The notes under the pieces are model-generated. The model made no database searches and was not told where the DNA came from. It worked only from the letters and a program-made list of their open reading frames with translations. From NCBI RefSeq assembly GCF_900129155.1, contig NZ_FQVF01000014.1, positions 62,001 to 126,000 of the forward strand: a stretch of 64,000 bases of DNA. The letters are read 5' to 3'. Position 1 is the stretch's first letter. Each line of letters starts with the position of its first letter. Shown piece after piece: positions 1 through 7,947 of the stretch. The position numbers were made by a program, and so were the translations under genes. This stretch comes from Marinomonas polaris DSM 16579. GTDB lineage: Bacteria; Pseudomonadota; Gammaproteobacteria; Pseudomonadales; Marinomonadaceae.

Positions 1-1
1 T

Positions 2-376
2 AAAGGGCATCCCTATGCAGAAGAGACTCTTACTTTAGAAAGCTTTTCAGAATCGGAACATATTATTATAGAAGCTCAAGATACAGGGCATGGGCGAGTA
101 GAAAAGTTATTGGCTAAAAGTGGTATTTTGCGAGTCAGTAAATTGAAGTTACCGCACTTTATTTCTGCTCCGTACATTGTTGCGAAAACAGATCTAATTG
201 CTACAGTGACCGAGAAACTTGCCTTACAAACAGCCGAAAATCTTGGGTTGATCGTTAAGCCGCACCCAGTTGATATTCCTCCAGCACAGATTAATATGTT
301 CTGGCATCGTCGCTATCACCAAGATACAGGCAACATTTGGTTTCGTAATCTGATTTTTGAATTGTTTTCAGAATAA
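2..376 (+). CDS. LysR-family transcriptional regulator, C-terminal part (5' end outside window)
   Basis: The reading frame is already open at base 2 and ends with TAA at 374-376, giving about 124 residues of a protein whose start lies left of the window. The visible part resembles the end of a LysR substrate-binding domain: an early KGHPYA segment, then FWHRRYHQDTGN near the C-terminus, the usual WH.R motif of the family. The N-terminal DNA-binding domain is not visible, so target and effector cannot be stated. A TTG inside this frame at 110 is not a credible start. A terminator follows at once. Confidence 0.75.
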   Translation, partial: KGHPYAEETLTLESFSESEHIIIEAQDTGHGRVEKLLAKSGILRVSKLKLPHFISAPYIVAKTDLIATVTEKLALQTAENLGLIVKPHPVDIPPAQINMFWHRRYHQDTGNIWFRNLIFELFSE

Positions 377-397
377 TTTTATAAAAAAGCAAAAAGC

Positions 398-431
398 AAA
401 AAGCGAATCAAACGATTCGCTTTTTGTTTTT
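398..431. terminator. Bidirectional intrinsic terminator
   Basis: The inverted repeat AAGCGAATC / GATTCGCTT has a short loop and is flanked by A-rich sequence on the left and a T-rich run on the right. It lies between the stop of the LysR gene and the stop of gbcA on the opposite strand, so it can serve both. Confidence 0.8.
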
Positions 432-476
432 CTAGAGGGACTAGAAAAAGATTTGGGCTATTTGAACATGTTCTAA

Positions 477-1751
477 TTACTTGGCTTTTAGATTTTTCTG
501 CATAGTGGATGAGTACCAGTCTAAAAAGTTGATAACACCAAATTCATAGGTTTCTGAGTAAGGACCAGGTTGGTAACCAATCGAGTTGATCCCTAACTGG
601 TTGCGCTCGCCGAGAACTTTGTCTTGTTCGTTGGTGGCATCCCACACTTTGCGTAGGGTATCTGTCTCGTAATCTATGCCTTCTACGGCGTCTTTATGGA
701 CGAACCATTTGGTGGTGACGATGCTTTCTTGGGCCGAAACAGGTAATACGCGGAACACAATAAAGTGGTCTGACTGCATGTGGTTCCACGAGTTTGGTAA
801 ATGCAAAATACGCATGGAACCAAGTTCGCGGTTTTGAATTCTTCCAAGTGGTAACGAGCAAGCGGAAGAGCCGTCTATGGTCATTACTTTTGTTCCTTTT
901 TTGAGCGGCATCCGCACGATGCGGTTACGTTGCACTTCACCAAAGCTTTTTAGCTTGTGAGGAATGCCTTCTTTATCCCATTGTGCAGCTTGAGCATTGT
1001 AATGATCGTGAAAGTCTTGTGGTGCGCGAGGATCTTCGGTGTCATCCCATTCTAATAATGTTTGAAGTAACTCTGGGTGACTACCGGCACAGTGGTAACA
1101 CTCGCGGTTGTTTTCGAGTACCAATTTCCAGTTAGCGCGTTCATACATGGTGGATTCGACCGCTAATTTGGTGTTTTCCACGTCGTAGGGCTCCATGTAT
1201 TCGTCTAGCGTTGCTAAGAATTCGTCAAATTCGTCGGTTGGTTCAGTTTTACCTAGGCAAACAAAGATGAAGCCACCGCCTGTTTTGCAAAACGCCGATT
1301 TTAGGCCGTGTTGCTTCAAATCGAACTCTTTATTCATTTCTGTGCCAGCAAACAGTAAGTTGCCTTTTAGATCATAAGTCCATTGGTGATAAGGACAAAC
1401 GAGGTTGGCAACCTTGCCTCTGTGTTCGGTGCAAAGTATTGAGCCGCGGTGTCTACAAGTGTTGTGGAAGGCGTTCACGTTGCCCTCGCCGTCACGCAGA
1501 ATCAACACTGGGTTTTGTCCAATTTCGACGGTTATATAGTCGCCTTTTTTTGGGATCTCACTAGTCATGCCCACAAATAGCCATTCTTTTTGAAAGACTT
1601 CTTCCATGTCGATTCTGAACATGTGTGGGTCGTTATAAAGCTGTGCGTCGAGTGAATAGTTGCTAGGACGTTTTTCTAGCAAGTCTGTCATGGCTGTTTT
1701 GGCTTCATCTAAGGAAGCATGGCGTACATTCAGTAGGTCGTGTTGATTCAT
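477..1751 (-). CDS. gbcA: Glycine betaine monooxygenase, Rieske oxygenase subunit GbcA
   Basis: This is the terminal oxygenase that, with GbcB, N-demethylates glycine betaine to dimethylglycine and formaldehyde. The Rieske 2Fe-2S ligands are visible as C-x-H at about residues 99/101 and C-x2-H at 119/122. The mononuclear iron histidines follow in ENNRECYHCAGSH (about 220 and 225). Large stretches, including the C-terminal YQPGPYSETYEFGV, match the Pseudomonas GbcA I remember, and the 424-residue length fits. I chose the ATG at 1751 rather than the TTG seven codons upstream because an AAGG lies 9 bases before it. The gene diverges from gbcB, as in Pseudomonas aeruginosa. Confidence 0.9.
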   Translation of the reverse strand: MNQHDLLNVRHASLDEAKTAMTDLLEKRPSNYSLDAQLYNDPHMFRIDMEEVFQKEWLFVGMTSEIPKKGDYITVEIGQNPVLILRDGEGNVNAFHNTCRHRGSILCTEHRGKVANLVCPYHQWTYDLKGNLLFAGTEMNKEFDLKQHGLKSAFCKTGGGFIFVCLGKTEPTDEFDEFLATLDEYMEPYDVENTKLAVESTMYERANWKLVLENNRECYHCAGSHPELLQTLLEWDDTEDPRAPQDFHDHYNAQAAQWDKEGIPHKLKSFGEVQRNRIVRMPLKKGTKVMTIDGSSACSLPLGRIQNRELGSMRILHLPNSWNHMQSDHFIVFRVLPVSAQESIVTTKWFVHKDAVEGIDYETDTLRKVWDATNEQDKVLGERNQLGINSIGYQPGPYSETYEFGVINFLDWYSSTMQKNLKAK

Positions 1752-2069
1752 CTTTCTGGGCCTTAATGACAAAAAGATTGATGGAATGCGTCTTTTGACT
1801 ACGAGGCTATAGTCGCTTAATCAATAGGGAAAGAAATGACCATTAACGACAAGAGTTGATACATAAATCGACTCGCAATAGCTTGAGGTACCTAGTCTTG
1901 ATCTAGCCTTGGCTGCCCTGAGCAACTAATTGTCGCGCAGAGTTAACTTGCATTGATCAACAGGACCCAGAATGGCTCAAAACGGTGCCGCTCTTTGTAA
2001 GTCAACGAGTAGATACTCAACTTCAGGCACTTTACTTTAGGTGTGTGAATTTAATTAAGAGATTTCAAT
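1752..2069. promoter_or_regulatory. gbcA-gbcB divergent promoter region
   Basis: This 318-base region contains no credible gene. It must hold both promoters of the divergent gbc genes and, by analogy with Pseudomonas, GbdR-binding sites. Short GTCGC or CTCGC elements recur (around 1812, 1873 and 1932), but I cannot establish a consensus. A weak AAGAGA ribosome binding site precedes gbcB. No convincing -35/-10 pair stands out. Confidence 0.5.
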
Positions 2070-3194
2070 ATGACCAACTCTTCTACTATAGTGAACGCTG
2101 ATTATTTAGCACCTGTAAATACTCAGACTTGGGTAAATGGACGTCACAATGTTCGTTGTGTGAAGGTGATTCATGAAACATGGGATGTGCGCACGTTTTG
2201 CTTTATGGCGCAGCAACCGGTTATGTTCTTTTTTAAACCGGGACAATTTGTCACTCTAGAGTTGGAGATCGAAGGCAAGCAGGTGATGCGCTCTTACACG
2301 ATTTCGAGCTCGCCTTCTGTACCTTATAGCTTTTCGATTACGGTAAAGCGTGTACCTGGTGGTGAGGTGTCGAATTGGCTACATGAGAATATGTCGGTCG
2401 GTTCTGAACTGGCAGTACATGGTCCTGTCGGTCAGTTCAATTGCATCGACTTTCCCGCTGAGAAAGTCTTGTTACTGTCTGGTGGTGTTGGGATTACGCC
2501 TGTCATGTCCATGGCGCGCTGGTGGTTTGATACTAATGCAGATGTGGATATTACTTTTATTCACAGCGCGCGTTCGCCAAGGGATGTGATTTATTCCCGT
2601 GAGCTAGATCACATGGCGGCGCGATTAGACAATTTTGGTTTGTATTTGATTGTTGAGCGCATGGAGAACGGTCTGCCTTGGCAAGGATATCGAGGCTATT
2701 TGGATGCTTCAAAACTAGACATGATTTCTCCTGACTTTATGGAGCGAGAGATTTACTGCTGTGGCCCTGCGCCTTATATGAAAGCGATTCGTGCGCTGCT
2801 TCTCGATCGTGGCTTTGATATGTCGCACTATCATGAAGAATCTTTTGGCGCGACGCCAGCCGACGTAGTAGAAGACGCTATTGAGCAAGCAGAAGTGGCT
2901 CAGGCGGAAGCCGATGCAGTTAATCAAGAGGACTTATTGCGCGTTGAGTTTATGGGCAGTGGTAAGAGCATTCAGGTTCTTGCGGGGGAAACCTTGCATA
3001 ATGCTGCGGCAAAACTGGATCTCATGATCCCGAAAGCCTGTGGTATGGGGATTTGCGGAACTTGTAAAGTTTTGGTGAAAGAGGGCGAAACCCAGATGGA
3101 TCATAATGGCGGGATTACCGACGATGATATTGAAGCAGGTTATGTTTTGTCTTGTTGTACGGTGCCTAAATCAAACGTGGTTGTGGAATATTAG
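2070..3194 (+). CDS. gbcB: Glycine betaine monooxygenase reductase subunit GbcB
   Basis: This flavin and ferredoxin type reductase should pass electrons from NAD(P)H to GbcA. Domain order is an FAD-binding barrel with RSYTISS at residues 74-80, a nucleotide-binding domain with GGVGITPV at 138-145, and a C-terminal plant-type 2Fe-2S ferredoxin with cysteines at 324, 329, 332 and 362. The 374-residue length suits the family. An acidic, alanine-rich linker of roughly 25 residues (VEDAIEQAEVAQAEADAV region) precedes the ferredoxin domain. It is divergent from gbcA and followed by the gbdR-like regulator on the same strand. Confidence 0.9.
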   Translation: MTNSSTIVNADYLAPVNTQTWVNGRHNVRCVKVIHETWDVRTFCFMAQQPVMFFFKPGQFVTLELEIEGKQVMRSYTISSSPSVPYSFSITVKRVPGGEVSNWLHENMSVGSELAVHGPVGQFNCIDFPAEKVLLLSGGVGITPVMSMARWWFDTNADVDITFIHSARSPRDVIYSRELDHMAARLDNFGLYLIVERMENGLPWQGYRGYLDASKLDMISPDFMEREIYCCGPAPYMKAIRALLLDRGFDMSHYHEESFGATPADVVEDAIEQAEVAQAEADAVNQEDLLRVEFMGSGKSIQVLAGETLHNAAAKLDLMIPKACGMGICGTCKVLVKEGETQMDHNGGITDDDIEAGYVLSCCTVPKSNVVVEY

Positions 3195-3325
3195 AGATAG
3201 GCGATTTTTTATTAAATAAGCGTTCAATAAAAGCGCGATCTTGTTCTATATTAGTGCATGGTGTTATGTTCTACGTATTGGTCTTTATTGAGGGTTAGGA
3301 TGATTTACTCTCTAGAGTCGATAGG

Positions 3326-3345
3326 CATTGTGTGAATATACAATG
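3326..3345. promoter_or_regulatory. Inverted repeat upstream of the GbdR-like gene
   Basis: CATTGT (3326-3331) and ACAATG (3340-3345) form a perfect 6-base inverted repeat with an 8-base spacer, about 105 bases before the regulator's start. It could be an operator, but nothing shows which protein binds it. The rest of 3195-3449 is AT-rich without a gene. Confidence 0.3.
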
Positions 3346-3449
3346 TGATACCTTGGATTTTGTATTTCCTTAAAAAATAAAAAAGTGCTCGTTTAAACAT
3401 GGTCTGGATTTTGCCTGTGTAAGTGAAGCACACATATGAGGACACTAAT

Positions 3450-4562
3450 ATGGTAATGGCAAATAACGCTACGCTCGCTTTTGATGCAAGAAGCACAACT
3501 AAAGTAGGTTTTCTATTGCTCGATCATTTTACGATGATCGCGCTTGCCTCTTCTATTGAACCGCTGCGTATGGCGAATCAGTTATCGGCAGAAGAACTCT
3601 ATAGTTGGAGTTTGATTTCTGAAAATGGCCAGCCGGTTACCGCCAGTGACGGCTTGAGTTTGACACCTGATATGTCGATTGAAGACAGTACGGAGTTTGA
3701 CCTCATTATTGTTGCTGGTGGTATCGATATTACTCGTACTTTTACCGCGAAGCAGGTTTCTTGGTTAATGAAACAATCGCGTAAAGGTGTCCAGCTTGGT
3801 GGTATTTGTACTGGCGCTTACGTGCTTGCTTATGCTGGCTTGTTAAATGGCTATCAGTGTAGCGTGCATTGGGAGTGTTTAACTGCTCTACAAGAAACCT
3901 TCCCCAAAGTTAACTGTAATAACAAGCTGTTCTCCATCGATAAAGATCGTCTGACGTCATCTGGTGGCAGTGCACCAATGGACATGTTTTTAAACATGAT
4001 GACCAAGCAGCATGGTCCTAAATTATCTAATGCGATCTCCGATATGTTTATTTGTGATCGTATTCGTAATGAATCCGATCAGCAGCGTATGCCAATGCGT
4101 CAGTTTAATAGTGCAGGTGTTTGCACGCCGAAGCTGGTGGATGTGATCGAGTTAATGGAAAACAACTTGGAAGAACCCATTGAGCTAGATGAATTGGCGA
4201 CTTTTGTTGACGTATCTCGTCGTCAAATTGAGCGCATGTTTCATCGCCATTTAGATTGTTCTCCGTCACGCTTTTATTTACGCCTGAGACTCGAACGAGC
4301 GCGTAAATTATTAAAACAATCGAATATGTCGATTGTAGAAATCTCCATGGCGTGTGGCTTTATCTCGACACCGCATTTTAGTCGCTGTTATCGAAAACAC
4401 ATTGGCGTATCGCCTCGTGATGAACGAAAAATTGCCTGGAAAGGTGAGGCGTCTGAGTCGCTTAAAATCGAAAAAGATGATGCGATTGTCTATATTCCTC
4501 ATGCCCATGATGCGTTAAATCATTCGCATACTGAACCGAGTTATGGATCTGTTGCTGTTTAG
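3450..4562 (+). CDS. gbdR: GbdR-like AraC-family activator of glycine betaine catabolism
   Basis: The protein has a DJ-1/PfpI-like (GlxA-type) N-terminal domain, with VGFLLLDHFTM near the start and the GGICTGAYVLA nucleophile-elbow-like segment. A C-terminal AraC double helix-turn-helix follows (about residues 225-325), with VSRRQIERMF and ACGFISTPHFSRCYR. This architecture and its place beside gbcAB fit GbdR, which activates betaine catabolic genes in response to betaine or dimethylglycine. The ATG at 3450 is preferred over the in-frame GTG at 3423 because GAGG lies 8 bases before it; this gives 370 residues. The effector assignment is inferred from context. A terminator follows. Confidence 0.82.
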   Translation: MVMANNATLAFDARSTTKVGFLLLDHFTMIALASSIEPLRMANQLSAEELYSWSLISENGQPVTASDGLSLTPDMSIEDSTEFDLIIVAGGIDITRTFTAKQVSWLMKQSRKGVQLGGICTGAYVLAYAGLLNGYQCSVHWECLTALQETFPKVNCNNKLFSIDKDRLTSSGGSAPMDMFLNMMTKQHGPKLSNAISDMFICDRIRNESDQQRMPMRQFNSAGVCTPKLVDVIELMENNLEEPIELDELATFVDVSRRQIERMFHRHLDCSPSRFYLRLRLERARKLLKQSNMSIVEISMACGFISTPHFSRCYRKHIGVSPRDERKIAWKGEASESLKIEKDDAIVYIPHAHDALNHSHTEPSYGSVAV

Positions 4563-4584
4563 GTTTACTGACTTAACATATTGA

Positions 4585-4608
4585 AAAGGAGCCTTAATCG
4601 GCTCCTTT
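4585..4608. terminator. Bidirectional intrinsic terminator
   Basis: AAAGGAGCC and GGCTCCTTT form a 9-base perfect stem with a 6-base loop. It sits between the convergent ends of the gbdR-like gene and the ArnT-like gene. Confidence 0.75.
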
Positions 4609-4654
4609 GTTTATGTCTTGCTCTAAAACACGTTTAGTAAAGTAGAAATCAAAG

Positions 4655-6085
4655 TTATGGTTTGTTTTCGCAATACATAAGATCTTCTTTTCCTGTTGTG
4701 TTTCTTTCCTCACATAACCAATTTGAATACACAATATGATCATTATTAGATTGCACGATGAAAAACGGCTTGTTTTGTGCTGGTAACCAAGAGCTTAAAT
4801 CTGTTGAGCGCTGTTTCGCTTTACCAGATGAATAGTATTGACCAGAGAACGGGCGCTTATGCAGATAAAATAAATCGCTTTGCGTAGCTTCTGGCTGTTG
4901 TTTCCAAACGGCAAGTATTTTGTTTTCAGAGCGGTTTGGTATTAAATCAAAATGCAATACGCTGATTAGAGCGATAAGTAAAAATGGCGTTATGAATCCG
5001 ACTTTGTAGAGCCAGTTTTGTAACGGTCTTTGCTTATGAAGATGCGCTAATAACAGCGCCATTGCTGGCAATGCCGGCATCACGTAGCTCGCTAAAATGT
5101 TGCCGGAAAAACTGAATAGAATCATCGGTGACAACATCCAGAATAATAAGAAAGTGCCGAAACCATCTGAGCTTTCTTCAACATCTTTGTCGTCTCTTAT
5201 AGAGCGAATCCATTGCCATATAATAAGGGGACTCCAAGGTAGCATAGAAGCTAACGCGTAAACCCAAATAGTGCCGCGAGTTCTTTCGTGTGCGCTGCCA
5301 TACAAATCCCCTTGCCAGCCGCTGACAATGAAACGCTTTATGTGTTCACCGACGATGAAGTAATCTAGAAAACCTGGCGTTTTATATTCAGCAATGGCGT
5401 ACCAAGGCACAGTAATAACGAGAAAAAGTAATGTGCCATATCCCCAAGGTAGAATGTTCCATAGTCTTTTCCAGCGGCCATTAGGAGTCAACCAAATAGT
5501 TAAACTTATGCCAATCAATACAATCGCCAATGGGCCTTTTGATAACATGCCTAATGCTAAACCGATAAAGAATAAATAACCCCAGATCTTGCCTTTATTA
5601 CTCCAAGCTTGCCAAAAGCTAATCATGCTCAGGGCGATAGAAAAGGTGAGGGCCGTATCAGTCATTACCGCGCCACTTAATACGATAAACGAGACGGTAG
5701 AGGCTAATATGCTGGCAGAAAAAATGCCCATTACTGAAGATTGAAAGTGGTCTTTTGCCAACTTGTAAACTAACCAAATAACTGCTAATCCAACAATCAG
5801 GTGTGGTACTCGTGCGGCAAATTCATTGACGCCAAATAGGCTAAATCCAAGACTACTTAACCAAGTGAAAATTGGCGGTTTTCCCCAAAATGGCACATTG
5901 TAGTCAAACATCGGCGTGATCCAGTTGCCAGTTTCAAACATGATGCGTGCCATTTCGCCATAACGTGCTTCGGTGGTGTCCATTAACGGATAAAGAGATA
6001 AAGAAATAAAACGCAATGCCAAACAGCTAATTAATAGTATCAGCAGTAATTTGGCCGAGGGTAATGAGTAGGTCGGTTGTTGCAT
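4655..6085 (-). CDS. ArnT-like integral membrane glycosyltransferase (GT39/GT83 type)
   Basis: This polytopic protein of 476 residues begins with a membrane segment and the luminal LYPLMDTTEARYGEMAR motif, in which the acidic residues correspond to the catalytic region of ArnT/PMT enzymes. About a dozen hydrophobic segments follow, then a soluble C-terminal tail. Such enzymes move a sugar from a polyprenyl-phosphate donor to an acceptor on the periplasmic side, for example lipid A or a protein. Its start overlaps the stop of the upstream GT2 gene (TAATG), so the two are co-translated. The GT2 partner probably makes the donor. Sugar and acceptor cannot be read from sequence, and no aminoarabinose genes (arnA, arnB, arnD) are present. 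Confidence 0.8.
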   Translation of the reverse strand: MQQPTYSLPSAKLLLILLISCLALRFISLSLYPLMDTTEARYGEMARIMFETGNWITPMFDYNVPFWGKPPIFTWLSSLGFSLFGVNEFAARVPHLIVGLAVIWLVYKLAKDHFQSSVMGIFSASILASTVSFIVLSGAVMTDTALTFSIALSMISFWQAWSNKGKIWGYLFFIGLALGMLSKGPLAIVLIGISLTIWLTPNGRWKRLWNILPWGYGTLLFLVITVPWYAIAEYKTPGFLDYFIVGEHIKRFIVSGWQGDLYGSAHERTRGTIWVYALASMLPWSPLIIWQWIRSIRDDKDVEESSDGFGTFLLFWMLSPMILFSFSGNILASYVMPALPAMALLLAHLHKQRPLQNWLYKVGFITPFLLIALISVLHFDLIPNRSENKILAVWKQQPEATQSDLFYLHKRPFSGQYYSSGKAKQRSTDLSSWLPAQNKPFFIVQSNNDHIVYSNWLCEERNTTGKEDLMYCENKP

Positions 6086-7110
6086 TATTCAGAGTCCGAG
6101 TATTTGAACGTGGGTTTTGTCATAGCGTCTTCCATGAGTACATACAACGGTCGTTGTTTGGACTCAATAAACAACCGTCCAACGTACTCGCCTAGTACAC
6201 CAATGGATAAAAGCTGAATACCACCTAAAAATAAAACGACGAGTATTGTCGATGGATAACCTGCAACTGGATCACCCCAAACGATGGTTTTGGTGAAAAT
6301 AATCAGAGCCATAATAAAGGCGATAGCCGATGTGGTTAATCCTGCCATAGTCGCCCAGCGTAATGGTTTGGTGCTGAATGAGGTAATGCCTTCCAATGCC
6401 AAATGAATGAGTTTTGGGTAATTCCACTTGGTGTCACCGGCCAAACGAGGGTCGCGGTCAAAGGTGAGGACTTTACGAGTAAAACCAGGCCAAGCAAGTA
6501 AACCTTTCATAAAGCGGGTCCTTTCTGGCAAAGTGTTAATAACGTTTACGACTTTTTGATCCATCAAACGAAAATCACCGACGTTTTCGGTAATTGGGTG
6601 ATTGCTTATTTTGGACATAAAACGATAGAAGCAATGTGCGGTGGTGCGTTTTACCCAGCTCTCTCCATGGCGCTCGCGGCGTTGCATTTCGACGACTTGT
6701 GCGCCATCTTGCCACGCTTGTACCATATCGGGAATGTATTCTGGTGGATCTTGTAAATCCGCATCAAGTAGAATGACACAGCGGCCTGAGGCTGCTTTCA
6801 TGCCTGCGCTCATCGCGGCTTCTTTACCGAAATTTCTGCTTAATCTTAAGCTGCGTATTTGATGTAAGGGGTGTTTGAACTGACTCACCATTTTCCAGCT
6901 GTTGTCATTACTGCCATCATCGATGTAGATGATTTCACAATACTGTTGGAGTTTAGAAAGCGCTTCACAGACACGTCGATGGCAAACTGCCAATACATCC
7001 GCTTCATTTAGGAATGGAATGATTACTGATACGAGAGGCTGCGCCTTTACTGTAGGCTCCTTTGCCGCGGATTCAAAGTTCGCGTATTGTCTATATGGAA
7101 TGGCGCTCAT
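6085..7110 (-). CDS. GT2 polyprenyl-phosphate glycosyltransferase (ArnC/GtrB/DPMS-like)
   Basis: The N-terminal catalytic domain shows SVIIPFLNE at about 28, IDDGSNDNSW and the metal-binding DADLQDPPEY motif. Two C-terminal transmembrane helices follow, as in ArnC, GtrB and YfdH. The family makes undecaprenyl-phosphate-linked sugars on the cytoplasmic face. AGGAG lies 7 bases before the ATG. The gene is the first of a two-gene unit with the ArnT-like transferase and diverges from the two-component system at 7267, which suggests that system controls it. A GtrA-type flippase candidate lies about 3 kb away at 10379-10819. The 341-residue length is normal. Confidence 0.85.
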   Translation of the reverse strand: MSAIPYRQYANFESAAKEPTVKAQPLVSVIIPFLNEADVLAVCHRRVCEALSKLQQYCEIIYIDDGSNDNSWKMVSQFKHPLHQIRSLRLSRNFGKEAAMSAGMKAASGRCVILLDADLQDPPEYIPDMVQAWQDGAQVVEMQRRERHGESWVKRTTAHCFYRFMSKISNHPITENVGDFRLMDQKVVNVINTLPERTRFMKGLLAWPGFTRKVLTFDRDPRLAGDTKWNYPKLIHLALEGITSFSTKPLRWATMAGLTTSAIAFIMALIIFTKTIVWGDPVAGYPSTILVVLFLGGIQLLSIGVLGEYVGRLFIESKQRPLYVLMEDAMTKPTFKYSDSE

Positions 7111-7179
7111 TGGCGTTCTCCTGAAACGGAAAAAAGTTCATGAGTACATCCTAATAACAGTGGTGTCGCAAAAAGGTGA

Positions 7180-7195
7180 TTCACTTTTTTTTCAC
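7180..7195. promoter_or_regulatory. Candidate OmpR-family response regulator site
   Basis: TTCAC occurs at 7180-7184 and again at 7191-7195, a direct repeat with an 11-base period. Tandem sites with this spacing are typical of OmpR/PhoB-type regulators. It lies between the GT2 gene and the divergent response regulator gene. A T-tract connects the repeats, so chance is possible. Confidence 0.35.
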
Positions 7196-7266
7196 GCTTT
7201 TATGTGACAATTCGGCTTTATTAGCCCACTCTTTTTTTACAGCATTTTTTGATAATTGAGACGAAT

Positions 7267-7947
7267 ATGAAATTACTGTTAGTGGAAGACCATAAAGATA
7301 TTGCCGGTGTGATTTTTGATTACTTTGAAATCAAAAACTATGTGCTAGATTACGCGAATAATGGTTTGCAAGGTTATGAATTAGCAAAAGCCGAACATTA
7401 TGATGCCATTATTTTAGATGTAATGTTGCCTAAAATGGACGGACTAACGGTATGTAAATCATTGCGAGAAGCCGGTATTGATACGCCTATATTAATGCTG
7501 ACAGCGCGCGATACCAAAGACGATATATTGACTGGTTTTGCCCATTTTGCTGACGATTATTTAGTGAAGCCTTTTGATTTGGAAATTCTTGATTCTCGAT
7601 TGCAAGCTCTGGTAAGAAGACGAAAAGGCAGTGTCGCCAACCGTACGTTGACTTTTGGTAATTTGTCTTTGGATATGAATACACGAGTGTTGCAGCGTGA
7701 AGGTGGCCGATATTCTTTAAATCCTTCTCAATACACGATTTTAAAATGTCTTATTCAAAAAGCCCCTGATGTGGTGTCAAAAGATGAAATCTGCGATGCC
7801 TTATGGGGTGATGAAGAACCAGATAGCAAAGTGCTGCGTAGTCATATTTATCAATTACGCAGTTTGATTGATCGACCTTTTGAGCATGCTTATTTAAGAA
7901 CCGTATCTAAGGTGGGTTATCGTCTTGTTGCTGAAGGTGATGAATGA
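7267..7947 (+). CDS. OmpR-family response regulator
   Basis: The receiver domain starts MKLLLVEDHKD, with the phosphorylatable aspartate at D51 (ILDVMLPKMDG) and the conserved lysine in VKPF. A C-terminal winged helix follows, with LNPSQYTILKCL and the recognition-helix region LRSHIYQLRSLID ending in TVSKVGYRL. I use the ATG at 7267 rather than the in-frame TTG at 7249 because it gives the standard N-terminus and follows a GAG sequence. That makes 226 residues. Its stop overlaps the start of the histidine kinase. It resembles PmrA/QseB-like regulators, but the signal is unknown. Confidence 0.88.
   Translation: MKLLLVEDHKDIAGVIFDYFEIKNYVLDYANNGLQGYELAKAEHYDAIILDVMLPKMDGLTVCKSLREAGIDTPILMLTARDTKDDILTGFAHFADDYLVKPFDLEILDSRLQALVRRRKGSVANRTLTFGNLSLDMNTRVLQREGGRYSLNPSQYTILKCLIQKAPDVVSKDEICDALWGDEEPDSKVLRSHIYQLRSLIDRPFEHAYLRTVSKVGYRLVAEGDE

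Noticed and set aside
3305-3496. Minus-strand frame before the GbdR-like gene
   Set aside because: It overlaps the regulator's start, shows no family features and lies in AT-rich intergenic DNA.
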